This document shows positions 10,749 to 24,300 of a stretch of 64,000 bases of DNA, one piece after another. Under the pieces are notes generated by a model, which was given only the letters and a program-made list of their open reading frames with translations, had not been told where the DNA came from and ran no database searches. Position numbers and translations under genes: made by a program. This DNA is from Dissophora ornata (Eukaryota; Mortierellomycota; Mortierellomycetes; Mortierellales; Mortierellaceae): assembly GCA_025201705.1 (NCBI GenBank), contig MU616597.1, forward strand, positions 24,919 through 88,918, given 5' to 3'. Each line of letters begins with the position of its first letter. Position 1 is the stretch's first letter.

Positions 10749-13700
10749 ATGGCCTCCAACATTGGGTCGAGACTCGGTCCTGGTGGCGTGAGCGGATTGG
10801 CATCCTCACTTCGATCAGCAGCCGCGGCAACGTCGAGCAACAACAATAATGGCAATAACAGTTACAATAATAATAATGGATCGCAACGAGGACTGCACCA
10901 ACAGCATCAGCAACAGCAACGCAATATGGACGCGACTGTGCCGGATGGAGGCGATAGCACGGAGGAAGATGAAGAATATAACTCGTATATTCAGGATCCG
11001 GAGCAACATCAAAAACCACATCAGCATCAGCATCAACAACAAAAAGCGGGCCAGAATCAACTAGGCGGCCCTCAAGGCCGCAGCGGCGGTAGTGCGTCCA
11101 ATATGGGTCAAATGCTCCGTGAGGACGAAAATGAGGACCAGCATAATAACAGCGATATGGACGTGGATCTTCGGGCCCGTCAGAACGAAATCCTTGAGGA
11201 CGAGGACGAGGAATTCGACGAAGATGAGGAGATGGAAGAAGATGAGGAAGACGATGATCGGTCCGAAACCATGTCATTGACAGAAGACGATATCGACTTT
11301 AATCTCGTATATGCGTTCCATACGTTCGTGGCAACTCAGGAGGGTCAGGCGTCTGTGGTCCGTAACGACTCGTTGATGCTGTTGGAAGACGCGAATGTGT
11401 ATTGGTGGTTGGTGCGAGTCCTGAAGACAGGTGTTATCGGATATATCCCTGCCGAGAATATCGAGGTAAGGGCACTTAAAACACGGGATTTTTTTTTCGA
11501 AACCAATGTGGTGTCCTTATCAATCATATCTATTATTACCATGGAATGACTAGACACCATTCGAGCGTCTGGCAAGGCTAAATAAATACCGCAATGTTGG
11601 ACTCTCGGCCCCATCACCGGAGTGGGGTACGTTCGACGACCCTATCCAGCCTTTGGACCCAGCCACCCTCGCCGAGCGATCGTCGAACCGCCGATCCGTC
11701 ATCTTCGCAGCCCAGAACGAATTCTTTGGTGCCAGCGAGAACGAGTGGGACTCGGACGAGGATAGCGAAGGCGACGAGGACGATGAAATGGGCGAGTATT
11801 ATGAAGGCGGTGAAGAAGACGATGGGGGCGAAGAATCCGACCGTCATGGAGAGGAAGGCTCAGTGCGAGGAAAGACGGCTCTGCAGCTGGAGGCTGAGCG
11901 GGTCGAACAAGAGATCTTGCAGGAGCAACGGGAACAACAACAGAAGCCTTCCAGCAGAAATGGTAATCAGCAACGCCAGCAATATGGTGTCGACGAATCT
12001 GAACAGGAAGATGAAGACGTTGAAGACGAGGACCAAGTCGTGACGAATCGGCATCGCAGACCACTTCTGGACGATGATGACTTGACGTTCAGTGACGAGC
12101 CTCGCAAGATCTCGTTGACACCTTCTATTGCGCAAGATGATGTGAGTGTTGCCATGATGCAGGCGCCGCCTGGAAAGGCCAAGAAGTTGCGTCTAGATGA
12201 GGCCTCACTCAACAGTAGCAGTAGCAATAGCAGCCTTCGGTCCAACGGCTCCGGTTCTGGCCCATCAACACAGCAACAAAGACAGCAAACTCAGCAGTCG
12301 AATGAGTACCGAGATCAGAGCATTGAATCGGGGGACGATGATCGTCAGAATGCGCAGAAGCGAATGCACGAGCGATCTGAGGCCAAGTTGGCTCTACTCC
12401 TTGGGGAGAAGGACCAATCGCCGAGTGCTCGATCGGACAATGAGCCACAGCAGGAAGTTGTGAAGAAACCCGGCAAGTTCAAGAGCTTGTTTGGGGTGGG
12501 CAAAGGCTCAAAGGACAAGGAGAAGGAGCGCAAGGAGAAGGAGCGCCAGGAGAAGGAGCGTCTTAAGAATACCGGCAGCGGTGACGGCAGCACAAACAAG
12601 GGACCCACTTCGCAAGGTAGCAGCAACAACAGTGGTGGTAATGGCAACGGTGCTTACAGAGTCAGGACGAACTCGGTTGGATCCTTGAACTCGGTCGGCA
12701 CTAGCAACAGCGCGAACACGCCCATGTCGCCCACTCACTCCGAAAATGGGGATGCGCTCCAGCAGGAGATTATTACACTTCGTGTGTACCCGGGTAACGT
12801 CGACTTTGGTGCGTCGATGTACAAGACAGTTGTGGTGTCATCCACAACCATGGCGTCTGAGGTTGCCAATCACGCTGTTGTCAAGTTTAAACTGGCACCC
12901 GACGGTGTTGCGTCAGCCACAGACTTTTTCCTCACTGTCCGTGGTGTCGATGGGGGTAAGCCATATTGCACTGCATTTTCATTAGTTGTCATTAGATAGT
13001 TCCCCAGCATTCCTGCTAATAACCGCATTCATCTTCACACTATTGCCTATAGACGAGACGGTACTGCAGCCAACAGACAAGATTATGGCCATCTACCAAT
13101 CGCTCACCGCCCATTTGACAACACCTCTGCCAGCCAACCACCGCCTTTCCATCTCCTCCGTCTCGTCCATGATGTCTGTAAACTCAACTAGCTCCTACAA
13201 TTCCAACGGCCCTTCGACACCCACAAGCCCCAACTCTGTCCGTCGCATCGGTTCCGGCAAGACTGATCCCCATCAACGATCAATCCGCTTCTTGCTCAAC
13301 AAAAAGATCCGTCGTGTGGGATCCGGCTCATCGGTGCCCGGAACACCGACCACCCCAACCACTCCTACAACTCCTGGCAGCTCTACTATGCAAGAGGACT
13401 TCTTTTGGATCAAGGTCATCTGTCAGACCCAGGAGCTTCCTCAAACAATGCTTTTCCTTGATGGCATGGGTACTGCGCTTGAGAAATCCGACCCTCGAGC
13501 GCAGGGCCAGAGCGCTACCTCAAAAGTCGAGCACTGGGTGCCTATGCATGCGGCCTCGAATGCTGGTGACGTGGTGTTCAATGCCCTAGAGAAAATCGGG
13601 ATTCGTTCCGGTGTAGTCCACGGTGTGCCAGAACATGTTGTCGCTGCAAAGCGAAGCTCGGTGCCGAACGGGATCGTGGTTGAGTACCAGCTCAGTTTGC

Positions 13701-16475
13701 GGTTGAATGGCCAGACATCTCGGAGGGCGAAACAAGGCGATGAGATACTACTGCCACCACATGTACCGTTAACCCGGTGCTTTGAGGATCATCAACTAGT
13801 ACCTGTACGTCGGTCACCAAAAGCGGATGTGGCGTCCATGCCACTGTCGCCAGACTACATATTTTATTTGAAAAAGGCAGCAAGGTCTTTGCAGGCGGAG
13901 AAGAAACTCGCAGAGGAGCAACAGCAGCAGCAAGAGAGGCAACAAAGGAAGGTTCCTGCACCGCTGCAGGCAACGTCCATTCGATCGAATGGGAATGTAG
14001 GCGAGCCACTGAGAAGCCCAAACCCGGTCAGCCCAACAGGAATGTCGAGTCCACGGTCGCTTCGAAGTCTTCGCAGCATTGAGGATCTGAAGGGATCTGA
14101 ATCCAACATCAACGGCAACAATGGCCCAGCATCACCAGGTCTCCACCAGTCTCGTTCGAGCAGTCGAAACGGTTCAGGTTCTCCTTCACTCATGGGTGGC
14201 AGTGGCGATGTCGGTAACATCCGTATTCCTCGCAGGACTGACTCTGCAGGACCCACAAGTCCTACACAAGCGCAGCAAGTGAATATGATGGGATCAAGGA
14301 CACCGACCCCGGATCATGTTGGACGGAATCGGTCGCCCAGCGTGAGCCAGGGCCAAGGCGGGAATGTCAACATTCGTCCTGGACAGACTTCTTCTCCAAC
14401 ACCATCGCATCACTCAAGCCATGCTGGAACTGATCAAGATGGATCTGCGTCAAGATCTTCAACACCAGAGAGGCCTGCTCGAGCCGAGCGTCAACAACGA
14501 GCCCCTCCTTCGATGACGCATGGACCTTCGCCTTTGTCCTTGGCAGCAGTAATGTTGCAAGACAGTAACAACAACAGCGCGGCGAACGTCCAGCAGCAGC
14601 AGCCAGAAGGAAATGCAACAGGTGATCGCCCATTGTCAATTGCTCCGCTAAGCATCAAGAAGAACGGGACTCTAGGAATGGATATTACGCTGAACAAAGG
14701 TGTGATCCGGTCTTCGCGGTTGATGAATTCAAAGCAGTACCGGTACTCTTTTATCCCTGTCGAAGGTGGTGAAGAGGTCGATATCTCCGAGATTATCGAG
14801 GATATTCTTGGTGAAGACAACGATGAAGATGAGGACGATGATATGGAAAGATTGCAGCATTCGGATGTCAACGATGAAACGCCAGAATCTGTAGCAAGAC
14901 GCAGCGGATCTGCTGTAGCTGCTGGCGCTGGAAAGGATCCTCGACTCAATAACGTAGCATCGCAACCCAGACGGTCACTCTCGAACGGCAGTCGCCAAGG
15001 TGCCTCGGTAGATCGCGACCGATTGGAGCTCCTCACAAACTCTGCACGCGGCGGCAGCACGCTCATGAAGTTGGAACGTGTCTTGGCTGGAGATCATGAC
15101 AACGAAAACAGTAGACCATCATCCAGATCTAGGACCAACTCACCAAGAAACGCTGCCGCTGCTCAGAACCGAGCGCCGGCGTCTGCATCCGCTCCATCAC
15201 CCTCTTCTCAGCATAGCAAACGTGACAGCGATGTCGAAATCCAAGTCGCGTCCCTTGCGTCACTGAACACCCGCTCCGCATCTCCTATGCTCACAGATCA
15301 GGCGCCTTCTGCACGGGGACTGGATTCGTCCACGATACCACCTGGTTCGCCACGGTCAGCGAGACCCTCGTCGCCATTCAGTATGATGGCCAAGGGGACC
15401 CTATTGTCGAACACCAACTCTGCTCAAACCGCCGCTAGTAACGCAAGGTCGTCACCATTGAAGGAGGGCAATATTGTGGAATCTTCCACAGCGTCCATTC
15501 CGCAAGATGTTACGTCTTCTGGACGGTCGTTCTCTCCGATCCCAAGGCGCTTGCAGTCCCCCTCGCCGGCTGCGAGACAGAACCCCACGTCATCTTCGCC
15601 AACCGCAGGGCGCCCCGCCTCGCCTTCCGGTGGTCGCGTGAGCCCAGCATCCGCACGCTCCAACTCCGCTGCCTCCATCACCGCAATCTCTGCGCGTAAT
15701 CGGTCTGCCAGTACCAGCGTTGCTGACTCCCACAGCAGTGCCGCCGCCGCTGCCCGCCTTGCCTCTATTTCCAATGGCAGCAATAACAGCAGCACAACCA
15801 GTCTGAACAGCAGTACCAGCAATGGTGGCAATAAGGAGTGGCTACTCTCTTCGGATTACAACGCCGGTATGCAAGATCTTCTGACGCTCGTCCGAGCTGG
15901 CCGCTCCAGTTCTGTGAGTTCAGGATCTTCTGGGTCATCGATGATGCGATTGGGACCTTTGATCGGCAAGGATGGCAAGGTCGTGGCATTGCCGTCGACG
16001 ATCAAGGCGTCACTGTTGCAGAGCAATGGCAATCTTTCTAGGAGTCGATCACCGTCGCTGTCGCAGCTACAAGGACATTTGGATAACCAATATGAACAGG
16101 AACAGGATAAGAAGAAGCGACAGAAGGGTGGTGATGGCAAACAGAGTAATGACAACAAGCTGAATGGCGGCGACAATGCCAATGATAAGGCGATGAAAGA
16201 CGGGCAGACGAGGATGATGCTGATGATGTTGAATGAGCTGTCACTGAAGGATGTGCAACAGGAGTGTCATCCGGAAGTATACGACTGTTGGAAGGATGTG
16301 GATGCGGACCTTGACCGGGTCGAACGGGTACGTCTCTCTGCCTCCTTACTTTGTCATCTGCTGGGCGTATATTACGCCATTTTTCATTTATGAGATCCTA
16401 ACAAGGTGTCCTTTTGCATTTCATTTTTAGGAACTTGACGAATTGCTGGTCTCCGTCAAGGCTTCAATGCTCTAG
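10749..16475 (+). CDS. SH3 and Ras-association domain protein, Tea4/Bud14-like SH3; 4 exons, 1812 aa
   Basis: Exons 10749-11465, 11554-12955, 13053-16327, 16431-16475; the last encodes only 14 residues. Residues about 180-239 form an SH3 domain (LVYAFHTFVATQEGQ, YWWLVRV, GYIPAENIE), followed at once by TPFERLARLNKYRN, the extension I associate with the Tea4/Bud14 group of cell-end polarity proteins. Around 645-727 lies a ubiquitin-like Ras-association domain (starts IITLRVYPGNVDFG), followed by a second globular block about 818-1002 that ends in a Gln-rich coiled coil, and a short conserved block near 1248 (YRYSFIPVEGGEEVD). The rest is disordered: poly-Asn/Gln and acidic at the N-terminus, Ser/Pro/Arg-rich with many SPxR-type sites later. 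Inferred role: scaffold linking a Ras-type GTPase to polarity or septation at the hyphal tip. No catalytic domain is seen. Confidence 0.85.
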
Positions 16476-18938
16476 AAATACAACACGGTTCACACACGCG
16501 CCGGAAATAGGAGCCGGGTTTTGAACTTCTCACACTTGTAACGAATAAACGCAACTACAACTCCCCATTGTTATGACTATTCATGAAATCAAAACCTTGT
16601 CCGAAGAGAGTTGAGCAGTGGTGAATGGATTCATTGGTTCTAATGTGGCGTACATACGGATATTGTTTGCCCAGGGATGCAATCGAGGCACTATTTTCGA
16701 AGCCTTTGAAAATTAACGGATGGAAAAAAGAAATAGAAAGAATGCTTCGCCATGGCTTGCAGAGTCCGGGCATAGAAACTGTGCGACGTGTGTCGAAAAC
16801 ACTAATGGAAGGCTATACCGGAAATGAACGAGAGTGACAGACTGGATCTTGAAGCGAACGCCCTGGTTGGGTCCTCAACCTTATTTCAGGCGTAGTCTCT
16901 AAACGTGGATACTACCCCTTTCTTTGACACCTGACGCCAGTATTCATTCATGTACCATGTAGTAGTCAATTCGTGGGAAGCACGATCTGAGCTCTTGACG
17001 GGGTTTATTTCGGAGCACGCGCTTTTCATTCTTTCCCGATCAGGGTCATGCATAACATAAAAAAGAAAAAACAAAGGCTCAAAGAGACACACGGTTGTCG
17101 GCGTACATCATCAAAACAGAGGCTGCACGGTGTATTTTTGTCCAATTTCGCCAGCCTAGCATCAACCAATCATATGGAGCTGTGTATCGCGCTTTTCTTT
17201 TCGAAAAAAGCTGATTAACCAAGTCGGGGATCTTCTCGCGTCCTTTCATGTGCGCACATGCCCTCCAAGACACCTGGGAAGAGGCGTCTTGTCTGAACCA
17301 TTTGTTTCCATCGCCTCTAACAGAATCAAATGCCCCATGGGCCCATCACCTTGAGGTCTCCGACCATGGTATATTCCTTGCGCGTGTATCACCCTCTCAT
17401 GGGGATGTACATTCTTCTCAAGCACTAAATGTTTTTGATACTCTTAGTAATCCCCTCACCTTTACTCGCGTTACTACTATTCTACTAACTTGACCCACAA
17501 CGCCCAAAACTGCCACCCTCCATTCAACATCGTACAACAAAGAGAGTGTCCGATCATATATGCGGATGGTTTTCAATTGCGTCCTTTATTTTGAAGATAA
17601 GGATTTGAAGAAAGGAATAAGTCGAGCAAGCTAACTTTATTCCTCAAGAAAGTCAGATAGGTCGAGAAAGTAAAATGTAAGCGTGAAATAACGACCAAAC
17701 GGCAATATTTTTTACCTCCAAAAGGTCATAGCCTAAACAGATTAAACCGGGCGCTACGCTTGTCACTGTTTCCCTTCCCTGCTAATAACAATAGAAGGCG
17801 TTTGTCCTCTTCATGTTGCGCTGCGGAATTGCCAGGGGTCATTCGGACGAGTGTCCCCCGAGAAGAAGCAAATCGGAAATGGGCTCTTCAAAGCGTCACC
17901 AGTTAAACTTTGTCAGCTACAATTGATTCTGCAGCGCTTCGTCCTGTTGTTCTCTTGGTCGCGATGATCATAACGAGTAGGGACCCTGAGACGTCGACAG
18001 CCTCTCGGGATTCGTTCCGTGAGATGCGAGCATAACAAACAAAAGTAAGATTCCATATCTCCATTCAACATGCGGCACCAAGATATTGACATAGTTAAGG
18101 ACTCGTGTGAAGGAACACATATGTATAAAAAGCTAAATATAAACCTCGCGAGTGAGCAAACAGTGTTTGATGGGTCCATTGCTCCACTAGCAAAGACGGT
18201 AAGACCTGATCGTGTAAACAAGGGTTTATTTGTGAGAAAAGGTTAGACTGAAACGACACGCACGCGTGCGCACGTCCGTTTTTCTTTTAAAAGTAAAAAA
18301 TTAATAATGCAGGAACAGGAGAGGGGACACATGATGTATGTATATCGCGTTTGTTTTGTGGCGCAACAAAGCCGGATATATTCTATCCCGTCAGGGTTTG
18401 ATATCGAGACCATGGCCCAAAAGATGGACAATGAATGTGAGCCCGTCCAGAATCGTGGATGGCGAATGCCACCAAAAACAACACAACTCAACAGAACACG
18501 CTGGAACTCTTTGTCAATGAATCAAAGGAATAATGCCCAGTCTCATGTGTCGGTTGCGTGCTGTGATGTTGCATGTACATTACTGTACATGTACAATAGA
18601 TGGATGCGATGGCAACACGTACGCCCTCATTGCTGGCGCGTTTTAGAGTTGAAGGGTTCGCCCTTGATGTCGCTTATTGAGACGACGATGCCTCATTTTA
18701 TTTGCTGCGGATATGGCGTTCAAATTGCAACCCAACCACGGTGTTTTACTGTGTTTGCGTGGGACATAACTTTACAATCGATATCCAATTGAGATCGAAA
18801 TACTGTAATACTGCGGGCGTGAGCAGCATACTTTTTCAGAAGATCTTCCGTTCTGTCGAGTTGAGACCAATTTCTATTCACTTCAACACAAAAACTTTAT
18901 TTCTGGTATAAATTTTCACTACACATCGGAGTGGTAGT
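16476..18938. other. Intergenic stretch, no gene seen
   Basis: 2.5 kb between the SH3/RA gene and the Tigger relic. Open frames up to 161 codons exist (18307-18792, +) but have no domain and overlap an equally open antisense frame. The left end of the transposon may lie inside it: a short palindromic GTACATGTAC sits near 18585. Confidence 0.5.
16544..16549 (+). terminator. Polyadenylation signal AATAAA of the SH3/RA gene
   Basis: Exact AATAAA 69 bases after the stop codon of the SH3/RA gene. Confidence 0.5.
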
Positions 18939-20804
18939 TCAGCAAATCAACAGGACCCAACTCGTCATTGTATCTACAGCATCGTTGGTATGCATGGTAT
19001 CTTCCGCCTCTGGACTGTACGGGCCCATCTCGAACAGCACCGGGTCGTTCAGGACGTCTGGTTGATCCCTCAAGAGGGCAACGTAATGCTTAGCATTGGA
19101 GTCGAATACGATAACGCTCATTTGTTGACGAAGAATCTGTTCTTTGGCACGGTCCAGCGCTTCCAGCGCTCCTTGAAGGATTTTGGCACGCGTTCCAGGC
19201 TCAAGGACACCCGAGTCTAGCGATGAGACGAAGTCTAAGGGTGGGTCAATCGCCCGCAGGCCAGAGCGAAGATCAATTGCACGTATGGAGGCAGAGGCTT
19301 TGACACCATTGGCATTGCTGTCCTGTGCATAATGTGGGTCCTCAAAAATGTTGCCTCCTGGCCGTCGTCCTCACCCCCATCGACTGTAATAAGACCCGCA
19401 GGAGGCGCGAAATGATCGTCCCACTCCTCTGACACGGCAGCAGTATCAATGGCGTCTGTTAACCTTTTCGTTGGGCATTTACCCAAGCAGCTCTCTATAT
19501 AAACAAGTGCACCAAAGTCGTATTACTTCTTCATGGCATCAGCACGATTGGAATACATTTTCATAAGCGTTTCTTGCAACACCTTCAAATCTTCCTCTCT
19601 GTCCGTGTGTGTTTGGAATTTCTCGCATAGAACGTCCTTCATAGCCTTGGGTATAGTGGGGACATGGGTAAAACAGTTGCGTATGGTTGACAGCGTCACA
19701 GAATTCCAAGCCTTCACAAGACACGGATACAGTGAGGCATTAAAGATTATCGCCGTAGCTGAATCGACTTCTTGTCGGAGCAAAGAAACCACTTGGGTCA
19801 TACAATTGGTGCATTCGAACGAATGACTCTGGCGTCAAGAGGCCGCGACACGGATGTTGTACCAGCTGGGAGCTTGATGATGGTGACGTTCTGTGTCAGT
19901 TTGTGCGTGCCCTTGGTGCGTTATCCACAGTGAAGGAATTTTACGGTCTTGCTTGATCATGTCGGTGTCCAGCTCAAGAAGTCACTCCTTGAACAGAATC
20001 ATGTTCATGTATCCACTGCCATTGAAGTCTGTCCGGAGGGCCGCCTTGACATCCACGTCTAGACCTTTCGGGGGATGGGCAGCTATAAGCGATCGTCAAC
20101 ACGTTAGATCGATGGAGGTAAGGATAGAGGTCGCTGTTGCCGGCTACACTGACACCAAACCGTCGGCATTGCAGCACAGGAGAACAAAGGCTCTGGCGTC
20201 CTTAATGAGACCTGCTTGGCAACCTCCGTAATCTGTGTTTGTCTAAATCCACGCTTCCTGCCTCCTCATGTGCTTTGTGCATTTTGATACCATGAAATTT
20301 TGGATCCAACCGTCAGAGAACACCATCGCTTCTGGTACTATATATATCTGCACGGTCAAATCCATTTTCCAGCGGTCGCTAAGAGGTGTTTCTTAAAGAT
20401 CTAATAAGAAAGTCAACTATAATCCTGAAGGGAAACAGCAGTTGATGCAAGTTTATATGATCCACTTGCGCAATCTAATCTCGTCTTTTACTACGACCAT
20501 GAGAATGACCTCGATGACATACATTTTCCTTTTGTATATTCTTAGAGATATTCGGGCCTGGCTTCTGATATTGTTTGACCATTGCATCCCGGGCCTTCCA
20601 TATGTCATGAGCGGTTGAACTAGAGAGTCCGTAAATTCCACCAACGGTCGACTTTGACATGTTCAGCATATCTTTGATGAGCTCCATATGACGTTGGATG
20701 AATGCAGGTTGTATCGGTCGCAGAGCTACCAACGTTCTCCTTCTTGTTTGTGTTTTGTTTGTTAACGTACCGCCGGCTGTTGTTGTCCTACTCTCATTGG
20801 GCAC
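18939..20804 (-). pseudogene. Decayed CENP-B/Tigger-type DDE transposase
   Basis: Pieces of one transposase lie in order on the minus strand, in shifting frames. At 20804-20475 is an N-terminal helix-turn-helix of the CENP-B type (SKSTVGGIYGLSSSTAHDIW). Around 20200-20170 comes FVLLCCNADG, the block around the first catalytic Asp. Near 20000-19940 is a match to the WLLELD..M..QDRKI block before the second Asp, but its Trp codon is now TGA. At about 19880-19835 is IIKLPAGTTSVSRPLDA, the region before the third acidic residue. At 19801-19523 is the alpha-helical tail with AWNSVTLSTIRNCF, then acidic C-terminal remnants down to 18939. The segment between the HTH and the DDE core is too short, so there is an internal deletion as well as frameshifts and stops. 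It cannot encode an active enzyme. Terminal inverted repeats were not found by eye. Confidence 0.82.
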
Positions 20805-21391
20805 AGAGGCATTCTTGCTTCGGCGGCATGATAGGCAAACGAGGTGAGGAAGAGGCGAGGAGGTGAGTGAGTAAGTGGGTGGGGTGAGGTGGTGGAAGGG
20901 CGAGGAACAACACTTTCCTTTTGAAATAGGGTTATTGCATATTTATTGTATTGAAGTGAGTGGACGGAAGATCTTTCCGTATTGTCGAAAATGTACTGAG
21001 CATGCCGTCAACCAAGAATGACCGTGCCCCCCCCCCCACGGGCGAGGTGAAATTGAGAGCAGTGAGCAGTGAGCCATGCAACGCACACAAAGGTTTGCTC
21101 GCTCTCTATGGATAAATCGATCCAACACACAGCAACCTCGTTTTCTTGTCATTCCTTCCTATTATAAAATGGCGCGACTTCCCCCTCCTTCCTGATCTTT
21201 TCCTTGTCTCCCTGCCCTCCTCGCTCCCCTCTTTGCCCCCGTTTCGTCAACGCGAGACAATATAACACTGCACTTCCACCTCGCTACCCTCGCGAAACTC
21301 CAGCTTACTGTCTGTTTGGAGGGAAACTGAGGGGACTATACCGCTGTCCTTCTCAGTGCAACAACCCCTCTCTTCTCCTCATTTGAGCACC
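20805..21391. other. Intergenic stretch: end of transposon relic and ABC transporter promoter
   Basis: No gene. Contains a G/A-rich stretch at 20845-20910, a C13 run near 21030, a TATAAAA at 21163 and a pyrimidine-rich tract from about 21178 to 21250 that leads to the ABC transporter start. Confidence 0.55.
21163..21169 (+). promoter_or_regulatory. TATA box of the ABC transporter gene
   Basis: TATAAAA 229 bp upstream of the ATG at 21392, followed directly by about 70 bases of C/T-rich sequence. Confidence 0.5.
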
Positions 21392-24300
21392 ATGAGCAGC
21401 ACCATCGAGTAAGGGAGAACGCCATTAACATAGCGCTGAATAATAATTTAACGAAATCAGGAACACAAAACCAACGACTCTTCTAACTCTGTTTAACTGT
21501 ACTCTGCTTGTTGCAGCACCGTTGTAACGGCCCTGCCGCTGGTATACTCTTCTATCTCCGCAACGACCATCTACTATCTTTCAAAGAAACCAATCAACCT
21601 CGATCAGTATGAATCCCTTAGGGTCCAGGATGAGTCAATCGTTGAACACCACAGCCGCACACACCGGTCCGCAGTACCATCAGCGACTCTCTCAGAGTCA
21701 ACGACCATCGAGAACCTTCAGGCTCAGTACCAGGCGCAGCGCAACTCCGGAATGAGCATCAACCTCGCCCGTCTCGGCCTGACCTTCGTCCAGCTCGGCC
21801 TCTCCCTCTTCTCGATCGTGCTCTTGCACACAGCCAATAACGAAGAGGATCGTGGCCAACTCTCGACCCTGGGAGAGATCGTTCAAGTTCTGACATGGTC
21901 ATACGCATTGACGCTCACGTTCATCCATGTCATCCGGCCAACTGTCTCACACCAGTTCTTGATCCGTCCTCAACTCGACTTTCTGTATACGTTGCAATGG
22001 ATCCTCGCCTCGATTCACATTTACAGTACGCAAAGCTATTCGCTCCCGATCTCGGAGTGGCCTCTGTGGTTAAGGCTCGATATCTTTACCTGGACAGCGG
22101 ACCTGCTGTTGATTTGGACCTCATTAGTGACCCGTCCTTTCCAATCGTTGACCGCGCCCAAGAAGTTGCATAGCGGAGAAATCCCAAGATCGGACTCCCT
22201 TGAGTATTCGTCCTCGATCTACTCGCAGCTGACCTTTTCTTGGATCAATTCATTGGTCAACCTGGGATTCAAGCGACCTCTCCAGGATGTTGATCTACCC
22301 AACCTTGAAATCACGGACTACTCTTGGTTTTCTGTTCTTAATTTTAAGAATGCACAGTAAGTGTCATTGCCTGAGAGTAGTAAGTTGCTCACGAATCTAA
22401 ACACGAACTAAACATAAGCTAACGCTCACAATTCCGCCATCTGTGCGTTAAATGTTAAAAGAGGACAAACGTTCGCACGAAGGTTGTTTAAGTCCCTTAG
22501 GTGGGAGTTTTTTATCCAGTTCCTGTGGGCCATACCATGGTGTATCCTTATCAACGTATCGCCGTACTGCATGAACAAGATCATCCAATACATCGAGTGC
22601 AAAACATGCGGCCCACCGACAGCTGCGGAGTACGCTTGGGTCTTTGGTCTTCTCTTCGCCTCGATTTTCGAATCGCTGGCACATCAGACTGCTCTGCACA
22701 AGGGCCGTCGCATGTTTGTACATGTGACATCGATCTGTAACGCCGAGGTCTTTTCGAAGACTCTTCGTCGTAAGGACGTCGCTAGATCGACTGATAAGTC
22801 TGATGAGGATGGCGAGGGCGAAGGCAACGACGGCAAGAAGGATGGCAGCTTGAACATCTCTAGTGAGTTTTCTCTCTTTTGCTTTTTCTCTAGCGAACTA
22901 TTATTCGAAGATTACGTGATTACTGATGTGTATGTCCTCTGCAACCTCCATAGACCTGGTTGCTGTTGATATCATGAAGCTCGAGAATCCCGTTAGTTAC
23001 TTCTTCAGACTCTACGGCTACCCCATCCAGTTCATCATTGCCGGTTTCCAACTCTATAATCTGCTCGGATATGCGTCCCTGGTCGGTATCGGATTCATGA
23101 TTGGCTCGTACCCCATCCCTGCTAAGCTTTACGCCATGATCATGAAGCTCTTCAAGGATATCATGAATACCAAGGATGAGCGTATGGATGCCCTGAACGA
23201 GATGCTCTCTGCCATCCGTATCGTCAAATTCTTTGGCTGGGAGAGCAAGTTTGAGGAAAAGATCACGGCTGCCCGTAATAAGGAGCTGCAGAGAACCAAG
23301 GACTCGTACATTAAGATCATATTCACCGATATTGTGTGGATGATCATGCCGCTACTCAACATCGTTGTCGTCTTGACTGCGTACACAAAGCTGTTTGGAC
23401 ATGAAATCACGGCCTCAAAGATGTTCACGACCTTGGCTCTATTCAACATCATGCGCACTGCCCTCAACATCATGCCCTGGCAGATCAAGACAACCATGCA
23501 AGCCATTGTCAGTGCGAGGCGTATCAACAAGTTTTTGCAGGACGAGGATCTCTCAAAAGACATAGTCGTGACCAAGATCGACGGTAAGGCTCGTGTCACC
23601 TCCTCCTCGCAGCCTATCATCGGCTTCGTCGACGCGTCGTTCATCTGGCCCAACAAGGAGAATGATCAGGTCAAAGTCAAGACTGCCGCAAAGAAGCTGA
23701 CTTGGACTCAGAAGATCAAGGCTAAGTTCTCAAAGACTCCCAAACCTACTGAGGAACCTGTTTCTGAGCCAGAGGCTGTTCAAGAGCGCTTCAAGCTGAA
23801 GAACCTCTCTGTGGACTTCCCTGTCGGCCAACTGTCTTTGGTGGTTGGTCCTACTGGAAGTGGAAAGTCTGCCCTGTTGCTCTCTCTCCTTGGTGAACTA
23901 GAACGTCTTGAGGGTCACATGTACCTGCCTCGCTTGGATTATGGCCGCGACCATTCGTACGAAGGTGGCTCCGGTATCGCTTATGTCTCGCAGAGTGCCT
24001 GGCTCCAGAACTCGACCATTCGCGATAACATCCTTTTTGGCAAGGAGTTTGACCAGGACCGGTATGACGCCGTTATCGAGGGCTGCGCTCTTATCACTGA
24101 CTTTGAGATTCTGGAATCCGGCGACAAGACCGAGATCGGAGAGCAGGGCATTACTCTGTCTGGTGGTCAGAAGCAGCGCGTCTCTCTTGCCCGTGCTGTG
24201 TACTCGGATGCGAAAGTATTGCTCTTGGATGACTGCCTCTCTGCGGTCGATACCCACACTGGCAAGCAGCTCTTCCAGACCTTGACGGGTCCACTGTTGG

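Noticed and set aside
10714..11277. 187-codon minus-strand frame
   Set aside because: Antisense shadow of the low-complexity first exon of the SH3/RA gene.
18307..18792. 161-codon plus-strand frame
   Set aside because: No domain, no splice partner, overlaps an open antisense frame (18243-18491); Cys/Trp/Met-rich composition typical of non-coding sequence.
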